DNA from: CAZTHM01 sp041946825
GTDB lineage: Bacteria; Acidobacteriota; Terriglobia; UBA7540
NCBI GenBank assembly: GCA_041946825.1
Contig: JBHGBD010000001.1
Span: 186,001 to 250,000, forward strand
DNA: 64,000 nucleotides
Reading direction: 5' to 3'
The notes beneath the pieces are model-generated. The model made no database searches. It was not told the DNA's origin and saw only the letters and a list, made by a program, of their open reading frames with translations. How positions within the stretch are numbered: position 1 is the stretch's first letter; the number at the start of each line of letters is the position of its first letter. Position numbers and translations under genes: made by a program. This document shows positions 15,107-22,405 of the stretch, in pieces.

Positions 15107-16639
15107 TTACTTGGGCCGCGACGATGCCGAATCCGCCAGCGCCTCGAGAGCGCGAGCTTGGGCGCCGATCTGCTCAACCCACTGGCGGTCTTCAATCGAG
15201 GGGAGGTTGGCGTGGACGTTTTCGAGTGAGCTCTTGCGGCCGGCTTCGGCCAGGTAGAGGGCGACGGTCAGGTCGGAGACCGCTTGCGACAGCGCGATCG
15301 GGAGCAGAGCCCTGACCATCCGGGCGGTTTCGACGCAGAGTTCCGCGGTTTCAAGCGGCACGAGCGCGGCTCCTTTGCTGGCGTCTTCGATGACGTGCGC
15401 GCGCGCGGCTTTTTCGGCGGGTGTGTCCTTGGGGAGGCGAAAGGCGGCGAGCACGGCCTGGTAGCTTGCGGCGTCGCGGTCCACATTCTCGAGCAGCCGG
15501 GCGCGCGCGTGTGAGAGTTGTTCGAGCGATTCTCGCAGCACCGCGTGATGCCCCTCCGAGGATTTGCGCTTCAGGGTGATGCCGGCCACCATTTCGCCCA
15601 GCGCCGCGGCCAGCGCGCCCGCCAGCGCCGCGACGCTTCCGCCGCCGGGCGTGGGCGTGGCGTTGGCGACGGCGGCCACAAACCCTTCCGCGAGTCCGCG
15701 CAGATTCGGCGCCGCGGCTGTCGAACTCTTTTGCGCGAGAACTTCCGCCAGGCGGTTCTCGACGATCAATTCCGGCCGGAAATTCTCAACCTTGAGATGC
15801 TGGACCGCGACGTCCTCCAACGCGCGGCGCGGAATCAGCCCCACGATTTCGCTGCGCACAACGCTCGCGCCTTTCGCCGCTGCCTCCGCCGCGACCGCGT
15901 CGAAGACCACCACGAGCGGCGTCGTTTCGAAGTCCGTCAAATTCATCGAGACCTGCGCCAGGTTGCGGGCCTTCAATTCAACGCCCATGGCCTTGACGCA
16001 GGGAAACCCGCCGCTCGAGGCGCGAATCTTTTTCGCAATGGCCTTTGCCAGAGACACGTCGGGAGTGTTCAAGTTGATGTTGTAGGCAATCAGAAATTTG
16101 CGCGCGCCGACCACGGTCGCGCCCGCGGTCGGATGCAGCGCCGCGTCGCCAAAATCCGGCCGCCGCTCGGGATTCGCGGCGATCTCCTCGCGCACGCCTT
16201 CGAACTGGCCGCGCCGGATGTTTTCGAGATTCCTTCGCTCGGGCTTGCGCGCCGCGGCTTCGTAGAGATAAGTGGGAATCTTGAACCGCACCCACGCCTG
16301 TTCCGCCACCCACTCGGCGATGCGCACGCAGTCCTCCAGCGTCACCCCGGAAATGGGAACGAACGGCACCACGTCGGTCGCGCCCAGGCGCGGGTGCGCG
16401 CCGCGATGCTTCGTCAGGTCGATCAGTTCCGCCGCCTTGCCGATCCCGCGCAGCGCCGCCTCGCCGATACTCTCGCGCGTTCCCACGACAGTAATGACCG
16501 AGCGGTTGTGGTCGGCGTCCATCTCGCGGTCGAGGAGATAAACTTCCGGCCCCGCCAGCAGCGCCGCGATGATGGCGTCAACTCTCTTTTCGTCCCGCCC
16601 TTCGCTGAAATTCGGCACGCACTCGATGAGGGTCTGCAT
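15107..16639 (-). CDS. ftcD: Bifunctional glutamate formimidoyltransferase/formimidoyl-THF cyclodeaminase
   Basis: The 510-residue protein is a fusion. Residues about 1-300 form the formiminotransferase domain, with MQTLIECVPNFSEGRD at the start and KHRGAHPRLGATDVVPFVP. Residues about 320-505 form the cyclodeaminase domain (ATPTPGGGSVAALAGALAAALGEMVAGITL). It moves the formimino group from formiminoglutamate to tetrahydrofolate and then releases ammonia to give 5,10-methenyl-THF, the last steps of one histidine-degradation route. hutI and hutU are about 4-8 kb away on the same strand. The gene starts at an ATG in a region without a strong binding site, and a heptamer array begins 26 bases upstream of it. 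Confidence 0.92.
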   Translation of the reverse strand: MQTLIECVPNFSEGRDEKRVDAIIAALLAGPEVYLLDREMDADHNRSVITVVGTRESIGEAALRGIGKAAELIDLTKHRGAHPRLGATDVVPFVPISGVTLEDCVRIAEWVAEQAWVRFKIPTYLYEAAARKPERRNLENIRRGQFEGVREEIAANPERRPDFGDAALHPTAGATVVGARKFLIAYNINLNTPDVSLAKAIAKKIRASSGGFPCVKAMGVELKARNLAQVSMNLTDFETTPLVVVFDAVAAEAAAKGASVVRSEIVGLIPRRALEDVAVQHLKVENFRPELIVENRLAEVLAQKSSTAAAPNLRGLAEGFVAAVANATPTPGGGSVAALAGALAAALGEMVAGITLKRKSSEGHHAVLRESLEQLSHARARLLENVDRDAASYQAVLAAFRLPKDTPAEKAARAHVIEDASKGAALVPLETAELCVETARMVRALLPIALSQAVSDLTVALYLAEAGRKSSLENVHANLPSIEDRQWVEQIGAQARALEALADSASSRPK

Positions 16640-16665
16640 GTCCTCAATCTATCACGGGTCTAAGC

Positions 16666-16707
16666 GTTGTGGGCTGCGAGTGGTTGGTTGTGGGCCGTTG
16701 GTTGTTG
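16666..16707. repeat. Heptamer tandem array, 6 units
   Basis: Six 7-bp units read in phase: GTTGTGG, GCTGCGA, GTGGTTG, GTTGTGG, GCCGTTG, GTTGTTG. The block lies just upstream of ftcD and next to the palindromic element at 16711-16788. Confidence 0.7.
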
Positions 16708-16710
16708 GGA

Positions 16711-16788
16711 GGTAGCCACGGCATGTTCTTTATGCCGTGGGTACGCACGGTTGAAAGCCCACGGCGCAAAACCGGTGCCGTGGCTACC
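16711..16788. repeat. Nested palindromic element, GGTAGCCACGGCA arms
   Basis: The outer arms GGTAGCCACGGCA (16711-16723) and TGCCGTGGCTACC (16776-16788) are perfectly complementary. Inside, TGCCGTGGG and CCCACGGC form a second, inner pair. The whole 78-bp unit can fold as a long hairpin. It is flanked on both sides by heptamer arrays, in the gap between ftcD and the SBBP protein gene. It looks like a mobile REP or MITE-type element, which is an inference. Confidence 0.8.
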
Positions 16789-16794
16789 GCTCTT

Positions 16795-16829
16795 AAATCC
16801 TGAATCCTAAATCCTGAATCCTGAATCCT
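16795..16829. repeat. Heptamer tandem array, 5 units
   Basis: Units AAATCCT, GAATCCT, AAATCCT, GAATCCT, GAATCCT follow one another in phase and end one base before the reverse-strand stop codon (16830-16832) of the SBBP protein gene. Confidence 0.85.
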
Positions 16830-19800
16830 TCAATTCACTTTCAGCGTCAGGTCGAGGGTGCGCGAGATGGAGGTTGAGCCGGAAGTGTAAGTCCCGGTCA
16901 CAGTCAGCGTGTAGGTTCCCGCCGGAGTGCCGGTGTTGCCGCCTCCCCCGCCGGTTTCTCCGCCGCATGCCGGCCACAGCAGCAACGCCAACAGTGCGGC
17001 TGCCAGTAGAGGCGGCCCGATGGGCCGTCTGCCGAGACGTTCCACCGGAACGTCTCTACGTCGTCTGTCACCCCCGCGCAGCCACGCGACAGCCGCAAGC
17101 ATCAGCACCATCAGCCCCAGCATGAAGGGCGCGCCATGGCGTTCCCACGGCAGCCTCGGCAGCGCTGGATCCCCGCCTGCGCGGGGATGACCGCCGATTT
17201 GTGGGAGCGCGAGCGCCCGCGCCGCGGTCGTGACGCTGACCGTAAACGGCGCAGCATTGATGCCGTCGAGGCTCACGGCAGTAGGTGACACGCTGCATCG
17301 GGCCCCCTGCGGCTGGGAGCTCTTCCAGGTGCACGCGAGGGTCACTGATCCGACAAAGCCGTAGGGGATCGGGTAGAGCCGGAGACCATAACTGGCCGTC
17401 TGGCCGGCGGAAACGGTCTGCGAATTGGAGCCACTCACCATGAAATCGGCTGGCGGGCCTTGCAGGAGCACACTGTGTGGGCTGCCGGAGGCGTTGCTGG
17501 TAACCGTGAGCGTTCCCCTCGCGTAGTCCTCGGTATCTGTGGGAGTGAACACCACGTCGATTGCGCAGCCCCCACCAGGCGCCAGGGTCGAACCGCAGGT
17601 GTTTTGAGTGCCCAGGGCGAAAGCGCCCGATGTAGCGATGCTGTAGATGGACAATCGTCCATCGCCGGGGTCGGTGAGCGAAACAGTTTGAGCGGCGCTG
17701 GTAGTCCCGGGAGTCTGAAAGTCAAAAAACACTGCCCGGGGTGAGAGGGCGACGGCAGGGCCGGGTTGCGGGGAGATTTTCGCAACAAACGCGTCCCCAT
17801 ATGTACCCCCGGTATCCCGACGTGCCGGCTGGAGTGGATTTTCCGTCGGGAAGTCGTCCGAATTCGTATATCCCGCGATGTAGGCATTACCCGAGGCATC
17901 CACGGCCACACCGTATCCTCCTTCGTTGCGGCTCCCGCCCAGGTAGGTTGAAAACACGAGAGCGTCACCCGCAGGGCTGAATTTGGCCACGAAGGCGTCG
18001 GGGAAGTCAGTGTAGCCCGAAATCATAGCCTGTACGGGAGTCCGAACGAGGAGGTTTTCGCCTGCGTTGCCCGTGACGTACGCGCTGCCGTAAGTGTCAA
18101 CCGCAATAGCCCCGGGACCCGCTCCCCCCAAGTAGGTTGAGTAGACCAGAGCATCACCGGCCACGCCGAACTTCGTCACGAACCCGGCAGAGTAAGCGTC
18201 ACCCAAATCGTCCTGAAGGGCATTGAGAGTGGGGAAATCGCGGGAGCATGTAACACCCGTCACGTAGGCATTGCCGGTCGTGTCCACAGCGATGCCTCGC
18301 GCATAGTCACCGGAGGTGCCGCCGAGGTAGGTTGAATACACTGCGGCATCCCCCAAAGGATTGATTTTAGTTACAAAGGCGACGGTGGAGTTGCCGGCGA
18401 GAGCAGATTGCAAGGCATTGAGCGTGGGAAAATCAGTTGACCGCGTTTCTCCCGCCACGTAGGCATTGCCAGACGCGTCCACGGCGATGCTGGAACCTCG
18501 GTCGGAGCCGCTCCCGCCCAAATACGTCGAATACGTGAGCGCGTCTCCTGCCGGACTGAACTTGGTCGCGAATACATCGTCGTCCCCCGCGAGGTTGGCC
18601 TGGAGGGGGTTGACCATCGGGAAGTCGATCGAGCGCGTATAGCCCGTCACATAGGCGCTGCCCGAGGCATCTACGGCGATACCCGGGGCGTAGTCCCAGT
18701 CTGAGCCGCCCAAATACGTCGAGTAGACGAGGGCGTCCCCGGTAGCGTTGAGCTGGGTCACGAATGCGTCCTCAAGACCCTGATGGGGTTGGAGGGGGTT
18801 TTGGGTTGGAAAGTCGTCGGATTCTGTAAGGCCGGTTAGGAAGGCGTCGCCGAACCCGTCCAGGGCAATTCCCAGAGCGTAGTCATTGAATGTACCTCCG
18901 AGGTAAGAGGAGTAAACAATGGCATCCCCCGTCGCGTTAATCTTGGTCACAAAGGCGTCGCCAGTCGCTCCCGGGTTGGGATTAGCGTTGATCCCTTGCA
19001 CAGGATTCACCGTCGGGAAGTCAGTGGAGACCGTTTGGCCGGCTACAAACACGTTGCCCAAGCTATCCACGGCAATGGCATTTGCGTTGTCAGCGCTATC
19101 CCCTCCGAGGTAGGTCGAATAACTGAGCACCGGGTCGATGACGAGGGGGCGCGTGCGATCGTAGGCGCCGAGCTCGAAGCCAACGCGGTTGCCGGCGAGG
19201 AGAACATAGCGGCCGTCCACGGATTGCCGATTGAGGATTGAAGATTGATGATTGGACCGGTCGGGATTTGGGGTTCGGGATTCGGGGCTCGGGGATTTTG
19301 GATTTGGAGACTCGCCGTCCGCGACGGTCCGATCGGCCCGGGAGGATGAGCCCTGGGAGCTGACTTTCAACCTTCGACTTTCAACTTTCGACTTCTCCTG
19401 AAATACCACCGGCTTGTGGAAGCGCACCTCGCCGGCTTGGGTCGAAATCACCAGATCGCCGTTCGCAGCGATTTTCGACTTTCGATTTTCGAATTTCCAA
19501 TTTCCAGTTTCCAATTTCCAATTCCCAATTTCCAATTTTGAATTTCCAGTTTCTATCTCCAGCGCAATGGCATTCGGGTTCGCTCCCGGCGCGACCACGA
19601 AATCGTATTCCAGTTGTGCGCCGAGGGTTGCGGCTTCTTCTGACTCCTGACTCCCGGCTCCTGAATTCCTGCCGTAATAAACCAAATCGATGCCCGGATA
19701 GACCTTCTCGTATTTCACTTTGGCGTAGTTGGCGACATTCGTCCGCCACTTCTTCGGATCGTTGCCGATGAAGTAGTTCGACCTGCCCGGCAGTGGCTCC

Positions 19801-20411
19801 ACACCCGCAACTTTTGCTTGGGGATTCGCCCCGACGAGCTTCAGGCGCAAAATATCCGGGACTCGCGACTCGGGACTCGGGACTGGGGCATTTGTGATTT
19901 GTGAGGTGTGATTTGTGATTGAAAAGGCGGACGCTGGGCGCCGGTCCTCATCCGTTGCATCGAGCATCTGCAGCGGACCACGGACCAAGGACCAAGGACG
20001 TGCTTCTCCTTTTGCCTTTTGCCCTTTGACCTTTTCCTTTTGACTTTCCGCCCGATTCCGCGCGCGCAGCGCCAACACCGCCGTGTCACCCGTCAAAAAC
20101 ATCGTGTACCCGCGCCCGCGGGAGGTGAATTTGACTTGTTTGTCGGTTTGGCCGTGGTTGGCCTCGAACGCCAGCGGCAGATTACCATAGCTCCCGACGC
20201 GGCGCGCCTGGGGTGTGGAACGCGTTGGGGTTGAAGTTATGGCGCCTGAAGATTCCCCTGAGGGGCTCGTAGAAACAGACCGCTCGCGTGGGCCATCGCG
20301 GCCATCTGCGTGGCGCGAGGCGGGGGCAGGCATCCTGAGCGTCCCCACTAAGAGCAGAATCGCTGCCGAAATCCACCCATAAAAGAAAGATCGTGTCTGA
20401 AAATGATCCAT
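16830..20411 (-). CDS. Large SBBP-repeat surface protein with Ig-like C-terminus
   Basis: The 1193-residue protein begins with a signal or anchor segment (about residues 8-26). An N-terminal domain beginning GNLPLAFEANHGQTDKQVKF follows. About seven SBBP beta-propeller repeats come next, each with YSTYLGG and IAVD, residues about 430-910. An Ig/choice-of-anchor-D region contains CGSTLAPGGGCAIDVVFTPT, and the short end contains TYTLTVTGTYTSGSTS. It is probably exported and surface bound; no enzymatic role is suggested. The frame contains heptamer arrays at about residues 122-146, 164-184, 249-258, 287-314, 339-350 and 367-397, and palindromic elements at 1075-1081 and 1119-1134, all translated without stops. 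GGAGG precedes the ATG at 20411 by seven bases. Confidence 0.85.
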   Translation of the reverse strand: MDHFQTRSFFYGWISAAILLLVGTLRMPAPASRHADGRDGPRERSVSTSPSGESSGAITSTPTRSTPQARRVGSYGNLPLAFEANHGQTDKQVKFTSRGRGYTMFLTGDTAVLALRARNRAESQKEKVKGQKAKGEARPWSLVRGPLQMLDATDEDRRPASAFSITNHTSQITNAPVPSPESRVPDILRLKLVGANPQAKVAGVEPLPGRSNYFIGNDPKKWRTNVANYAKVKYEKVYPGIDLVYYGRNSGAGSQESEEAATLGAQLEYDFVVAPGANPNAIALEIETGNSKLEIGNWKLETGNWKFENRKSKIAANGDLVISTQAGEVRFHKPVVFQEKSKVESRRLKVSSQGSSSRADRTVADGESPNPKSPSPESRTPNPDRSNHQSSILNRQSVDGRYVLLAGNRVGFELGAYDRTRPLVIDPVLSYSTYLGGDSADNANAIAVDSLGNVFVAGQTVSTDFPTVNPVQGINANPNPGATGDAFVTKINATGDAIVYSSYLGGTFNDYALGIALDGFGDAFLTGLTESDDFPTQNPLQPHQGLEDAFVTQLNATGDALVYSTYLGGSDWDYAPGIAVDASGSAYVTGYTRSIDFPMVNPLQANLAGDDDVFATKFSPAGDALTYSTYLGGSGSDRGSSIAVDASGNAYVAGETRSTDFPTLNALQSALAGNSTVAFVTKINPLGDAAVYSTYLGGTSGDYARGIAVDTTGNAYVTGVTCSRDFPTLNALQDDLGDAYSAGFVTKFGVAGDALVYSTYLGGAGPGAIAVDTYGSAYVTGNAGENLLVRTPVQAMISGYTDFPDAFVAKFSPAGDALVFSTYLGGSRNEGGYGVAVDASGNAYIAGYTNSDDFPTENPLQPARRDTGGTYGDAFVAKISPQPGPAVALSPRAVFFDFQTPGTTSAAQTVSLTDPGDGRLSIYSIATSGAFALGTQNTCGSTLAPGGGCAIDVVFTPTDTEDYARGTLTVTSNASGSPHSVLLQGPPADFMVSGSNSQTVSAGQTASYGLRLYPIPYGFVGSVTLACTWKSSQPQGARCSVSPTAVSLDGINAAPFTVSVTTAARALALPQIGGHPRAGGDPALPRLPWERHGAPFMLGLMVLMLAAVAWLRGGDRRRRDVPVERLGRRPIGPPLLAAALLALLLWPACGGETGGGGGNTGTPAGTYTLTVTGTYTSGSTSISRTLDLTLKVN
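17011..17056. repeat. Twin-hairpin element inside the SBBP gene
   Basis: Two hairpins lie in tandem: GGCGGCCC-GAT-GGGCCGTC (17011-17029, seven of eight pairs) and GAGACGTTCC-ACC-GGAACGTCTC (17034-17056, ten perfect pairs). The element is read through in frame near residues 1119-1134 of the surface protein and adds an Arg-rich stretch to its tail. Confidence 0.8.
17169..17188. repeat. Palindrome of the CCCCGCNNNNGCGGGG class inside the SBBP gene
   Basis: ATCCCCGC and GCGGGGAT form a perfect 8-bp stem around the loop CTGC. With its flanks it resembles the common dispersed palindrome that translates as HPRAGGDP in this frame. It sits in the C-terminal linker of the surface protein. Confidence 0.75.
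19222..19312. repeat. Heptamer tandem array, about 13 units, in coding sequence
   Basis: Units GATTGCC, GATTGAG, GATTGAA, GATTGAT, GATTGGA, then GGATTTG, GGGTTCG, GGATTCG, GGGCTCG and further variants keep one 7-bp phase for 91 bases. On the minus strand they encode a Ser/Pro/Asn-rich linker, residues about 367-397 of the SBBP protein. Confidence 0.85.
19362..19396. repeat. Heptamer tandem array, 5 units, in coding sequence
   Basis: Units GACTTTC, AACCTTC, GACTTTC, AACTTTC, GACTTCT run in phase. They encode residues about 339-350 of the SBBP protein, ending a Lys/Val/Glu-rich stretch. Confidence 0.75.
19470..19553. repeat. Heptamer tandem array, 12 units, in coding sequence
   Basis: Twelve units derived from GATTTTC, GAATTTC, CAATTTC and CAGTTTC are in strict phase for 84 bases. 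Twelve units equal 28 codons, so the array is frame-neutral, and it is translated as a 7-residue repeat with the core LEIGNWK at residues about 287-314. Confidence 0.88.
19640..19667. repeat. Heptamer tandem array, 4 units, in coding sequence
   Basis: Units CTGACTC, CTGACTC, CCGGCTC, CTGAATT are in phase and encode residues about 249-258 of the SBBP protein. Confidence 0.65.
19858..19920. repeat. Heptamer tandem array, 9 units, in coding sequence
   Basis: Units GGGACTC, GCGACTC, GGGACTC, GGGACTG, then GGGCATT, TGTGATT, TGTGAGG, TGTGATT, TGTGATT keep phase for 63 bases. The unit changes identity midway without losing the period. The 63 bases equal 21 codons. Confidence 0.85.
19975..20049. repeat. 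Heptamer tandem arrays, two adjoining blocks, in coding sequence
   Basis: A block of GGACCAC, GGACCAA, GGACCAA, GGACGTG is followed, with one phase shift, by CCTTTTG, CCTTTTG, CCCTTTG, ACCTTTT, CCTTTTG, ACTTTCC. On the coding strand the second block gives a Lys/Gly/Gln-rich segment near residues 122-135. Confidence 0.8.
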
Positions 20412-20841
20412 TCCGGCAACCTCCGGGGAAGGAACGGTTGTTGCGAGGGGCGGGGCGCCGCTCGGCGAGAGGCGGGCGGCAACAGAGGATCGTTTATCAC
20501 CCGGTTAAGCTGATGTCAAGAATATAAATTGCTTCGACTGGAAACTGACTTGCCGGACCGGGGGGCGCCCGACGTCCGTGCGCCCGGAAGCGCGAAGGCT
20601 TCCGGGTAACATCAGGAGACGCTACATAAAGAGGCTATGAAGAGGAGATAAGCCCGGAAGTGTGGCATTTTGCCCCACTGCCTGAACGCCCCCTCTACGA
20701 CGGTCGTACTCTCTATCTTATTGAGTCTACAATGGTTATCTTTAAACTCGAATTCGGTCTGGAGCGAATTTTGAGACAGATGAGACGGATGAGACTTTCG
20801 CTGGTTGAGCGTTCTGAATCGCTCGATGCCGCGCGTCGAAG
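20412..20841. other. Intergenic stretch between SBBP gene and hutI
   Basis: No convincing gene was seen. CCCGGAAGC (20583-20591) and GCTTCCGGG (20598-20606) form a perfect 9-bp hairpin. A short reverse open frame here (20612-20896) has no family resemblance, and its 5' end overlaps the 3' end of hutI. The part near 20700-20760 is more AT-rich than its surroundings and may hold a promoter for the SBBP gene, but no hexamers stand out. Confidence 0.5.
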
Positions 20842-22119
20842 TCAAGCTTCCATCCGCGAATGGATAATGCGCCCGCGCTTCACGGTCAGCGCGCAATGGT
20901 TGCGCGCGAAGTAGTAGGGAATCTCGCGATAGTCGGCAACGTCCATCACGATTACGTCAGCTTGCTTGCCGGGTTCGAGCGAGCCCAGCCGATCGGCGCG
21001 CCGCAGCGAGTAGGCGCCATTGATGGTGGCGGCCGATAGGGCTTCCGCCGGCGTCATGCGCAGGGCGCAACAGGCCAGCGAAAGAATGAACTGCATGTTG
21101 AGGGTGGGGCTGGTGCCGGGATTGAAGTCAGTGGCGAGGGCCACCGCCGCGCCCGCATCGATCAGGCGTCGGGCCGGAGGATAGTGGTGCAGTCCGAGGT
21201 GGAAGTTAGCGCCGGGAACGAGTGATGCTACCGCGTCCGAGTCCGCCAGGGCGCGGATATCCGCGCTTGTCACATGGTCGAGGTGGTCGGCGGACGCGGC
21301 GCCCAGTTTGATCGCGAGTCGCGTCGCGCCTGAGCGACTGAGTTGCTCGGCATGAACTCGCGGGACAAGGCCGTGATCGATGCCCGCCTTGAGCACTCGG
21401 CGGCACTCCTCGACCGTAAACGCTCCAGAGTCGCAGAAGCAGTCCACAAACTCGGCGAGTTCCCTTTTCGCCACCACGGGAATCAGCCGTCGGCTCATCA
21501 TGTCAACGTAGGCTTTGGCGCGGCCGCGGTATTCCGGCGGAAGGGCGTGCGCGGCCAGAAGCGTGGGTACGAGTTCGAGCGGCGTCGCTCGTTGCAGGCG
21601 ACGGATGACCTCGAGCATCTTCAGTTCGCCCGCGACATTGAGGCCGTAACCGGATTTCACTTCGACGGTCGTCGTGCCGTGAGCGGCGAATTGCGCGAGG
21701 AAGCGAGCTGCCTGCGCGACCAGTTCGCGGTTCGTCGCCCGTCGCAGGAGCCGGGCAGAATGCGCAATGCCGCCGCCCGCGCGCGCGATCTCCTCGTAAG
21801 TCATTCCCTTGATGCGCCGCTCGAAATCGTCCACGCGGTTCGCGGCAAAGACCAGATGCGTGTGGGAATCGACGAAGCCAGGCATCACGACCCGCTCGCG
21901 GCAGTCAATCGAGCGGGCCTTGAGACGTCGCGCGTCGCGAGCCAATTCGCGAGTTTTTCCGACGCGCAGAATTCCCCCATGCTGCGTCAGAAGGGCGCCG
22001 TCGCGAATCATCCCCAACTCGCCCAGCGCCGCGCCCCGACGTGGCACTGCCGGTCCGGCGAGCGTCAGCAACTGCGCGGCGTTGTGGAGGAAGAGGACAC
22101 GTGAGCCGTGGGGCGTCAT
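20842..22119 (-). CDS. hutI: Imidazolonepropionase HutI
   Basis: The 425-residue protein is a metal-dependent amidohydrolase. The N-terminal metal motif is VMPGFVDSHTHLVFAANR, further metal ligands fall in LLAAHALP and RVHAEQLSRSG, and the conserved Asp is in ALATDFNPGTSPTLNMQ. HutI-specific stretches include TTVEVKSGYGL and HYPPARRLIDAGAAVALATDFNPG. It opens the imidazolone ring to give formiminoglutamate in histidine breakdown. hutU lies upstream on the same strand, separated by a small zinc-ribbon gene on the other strand. The ATG at 22119 is the first in frame, and no strong binding site is seen. Confidence 0.92.
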   Translation of the reverse strand: MTPHGSRVLFLHNAAQLLTLAGPAVPRRGAALGELGMIRDGALLTQHGGILRVGKTRELARDARRLKARSIDCRERVVMPGFVDSHTHLVFAANRVDDFERRIKGMTYEEIARAGGGIAHSARLLRRATNRELVAQAARFLAQFAAHGTTTVEVKSGYGLNVAGELKMLEVIRRLQRATPLELVPTLLAAHALPPEYRGRAKAYVDMMSRRLIPVVAKRELAEFVDCFCDSGAFTVEECRRVLKAGIDHGLVPRVHAEQLSRSGATRLAIKLGAASADHLDHVTSADIRALADSDAVASLVPGANFHLGLHHYPPARRLIDAGAAVALATDFNPGTSPTLNMQFILSLACCALRMTPAEALSAATINGAYSLRRADRLGSLEPGKQADVIVMDVADYREIPYYFARNHCALTVKRGRIIHSRMEA

Positions 22120-22176
22120 TTGACGGTGAAAACCCTTTTGCTAAAATATCCTCGAAATCCGCCGAGGAGACTGAAC

Positions 22177-22341
22177 ATGCCCAGCTACGAGTTTGTCTGC
22201 AAAGAGTGCAAGAAAACCTTTACCCTCACCATGACGCTGGAGGAGTACGACAGGAAACGATTCGCCTGCCCCAAATGCAAAAGCAAGAAGGTCGAGCAGA
22301 AGCTGGCCGCCTTCTTTGCGGTCACGTCGAAGAAGAGCTAG
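22177..22341 (+). CDS. FmdB-family small zinc-ribbon protein
   Basis: The 54-residue protein begins MPSYEFVCKECKKTFTLT and carries two Cys pairs (CKEC and CPKC), the layout of FmdB-type putative regulatory zinc ribbons. GGAGACTGA precedes the ATG at 22177; a longer frame starting at 22108 is not favoured. It is transcribed away from hutI and toward hutU, in a pocket between the two histidine genes. FmdB was named from formamidase operons, but the role of most members is not known. A heptamer array begins at its stop codon. Confidence 0.8.
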   Translation: MPSYEFVCKECKKTFTLTMTLEEYDRKRFACPKCKSKKVEQKLAAFFAVTSKKS

Positions 22342-22405
22342 TGGCGAGTGAGCGGCCGCGAGTGGCGAGCGTCAATTGCCGCCGGTCACTCGTCACTCGC
22401 CACCG
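22340..22405. repeat. Heptamer arrays spanning the fmdB and hutU stop codons
   Basis: Units AGTGGCG, AGTGAGC, GGCCGCG, AGTGGCG begin at the fmdB stop codon. Units GTCACTC, GTCACTC, GCCACCG include the hutU stop (22386-22388) and its last codons. Both genes therefore end inside heptamer repeats in a 44-base tail-to-tail gap. Confidence 0.7.

Noticed and set aside
15518..16663. Long forward open frame opposite ftcD
   Set aside because: It encodes no recognised domain and lies wholly opposite a well-conserved enzyme.
20612..20896. 94-residue reverse open frame between the SBBP gene and hutI
   Set aside because: It overlaps the 3' end of hutI, has no domain, and no ribosome binding site precedes its start.
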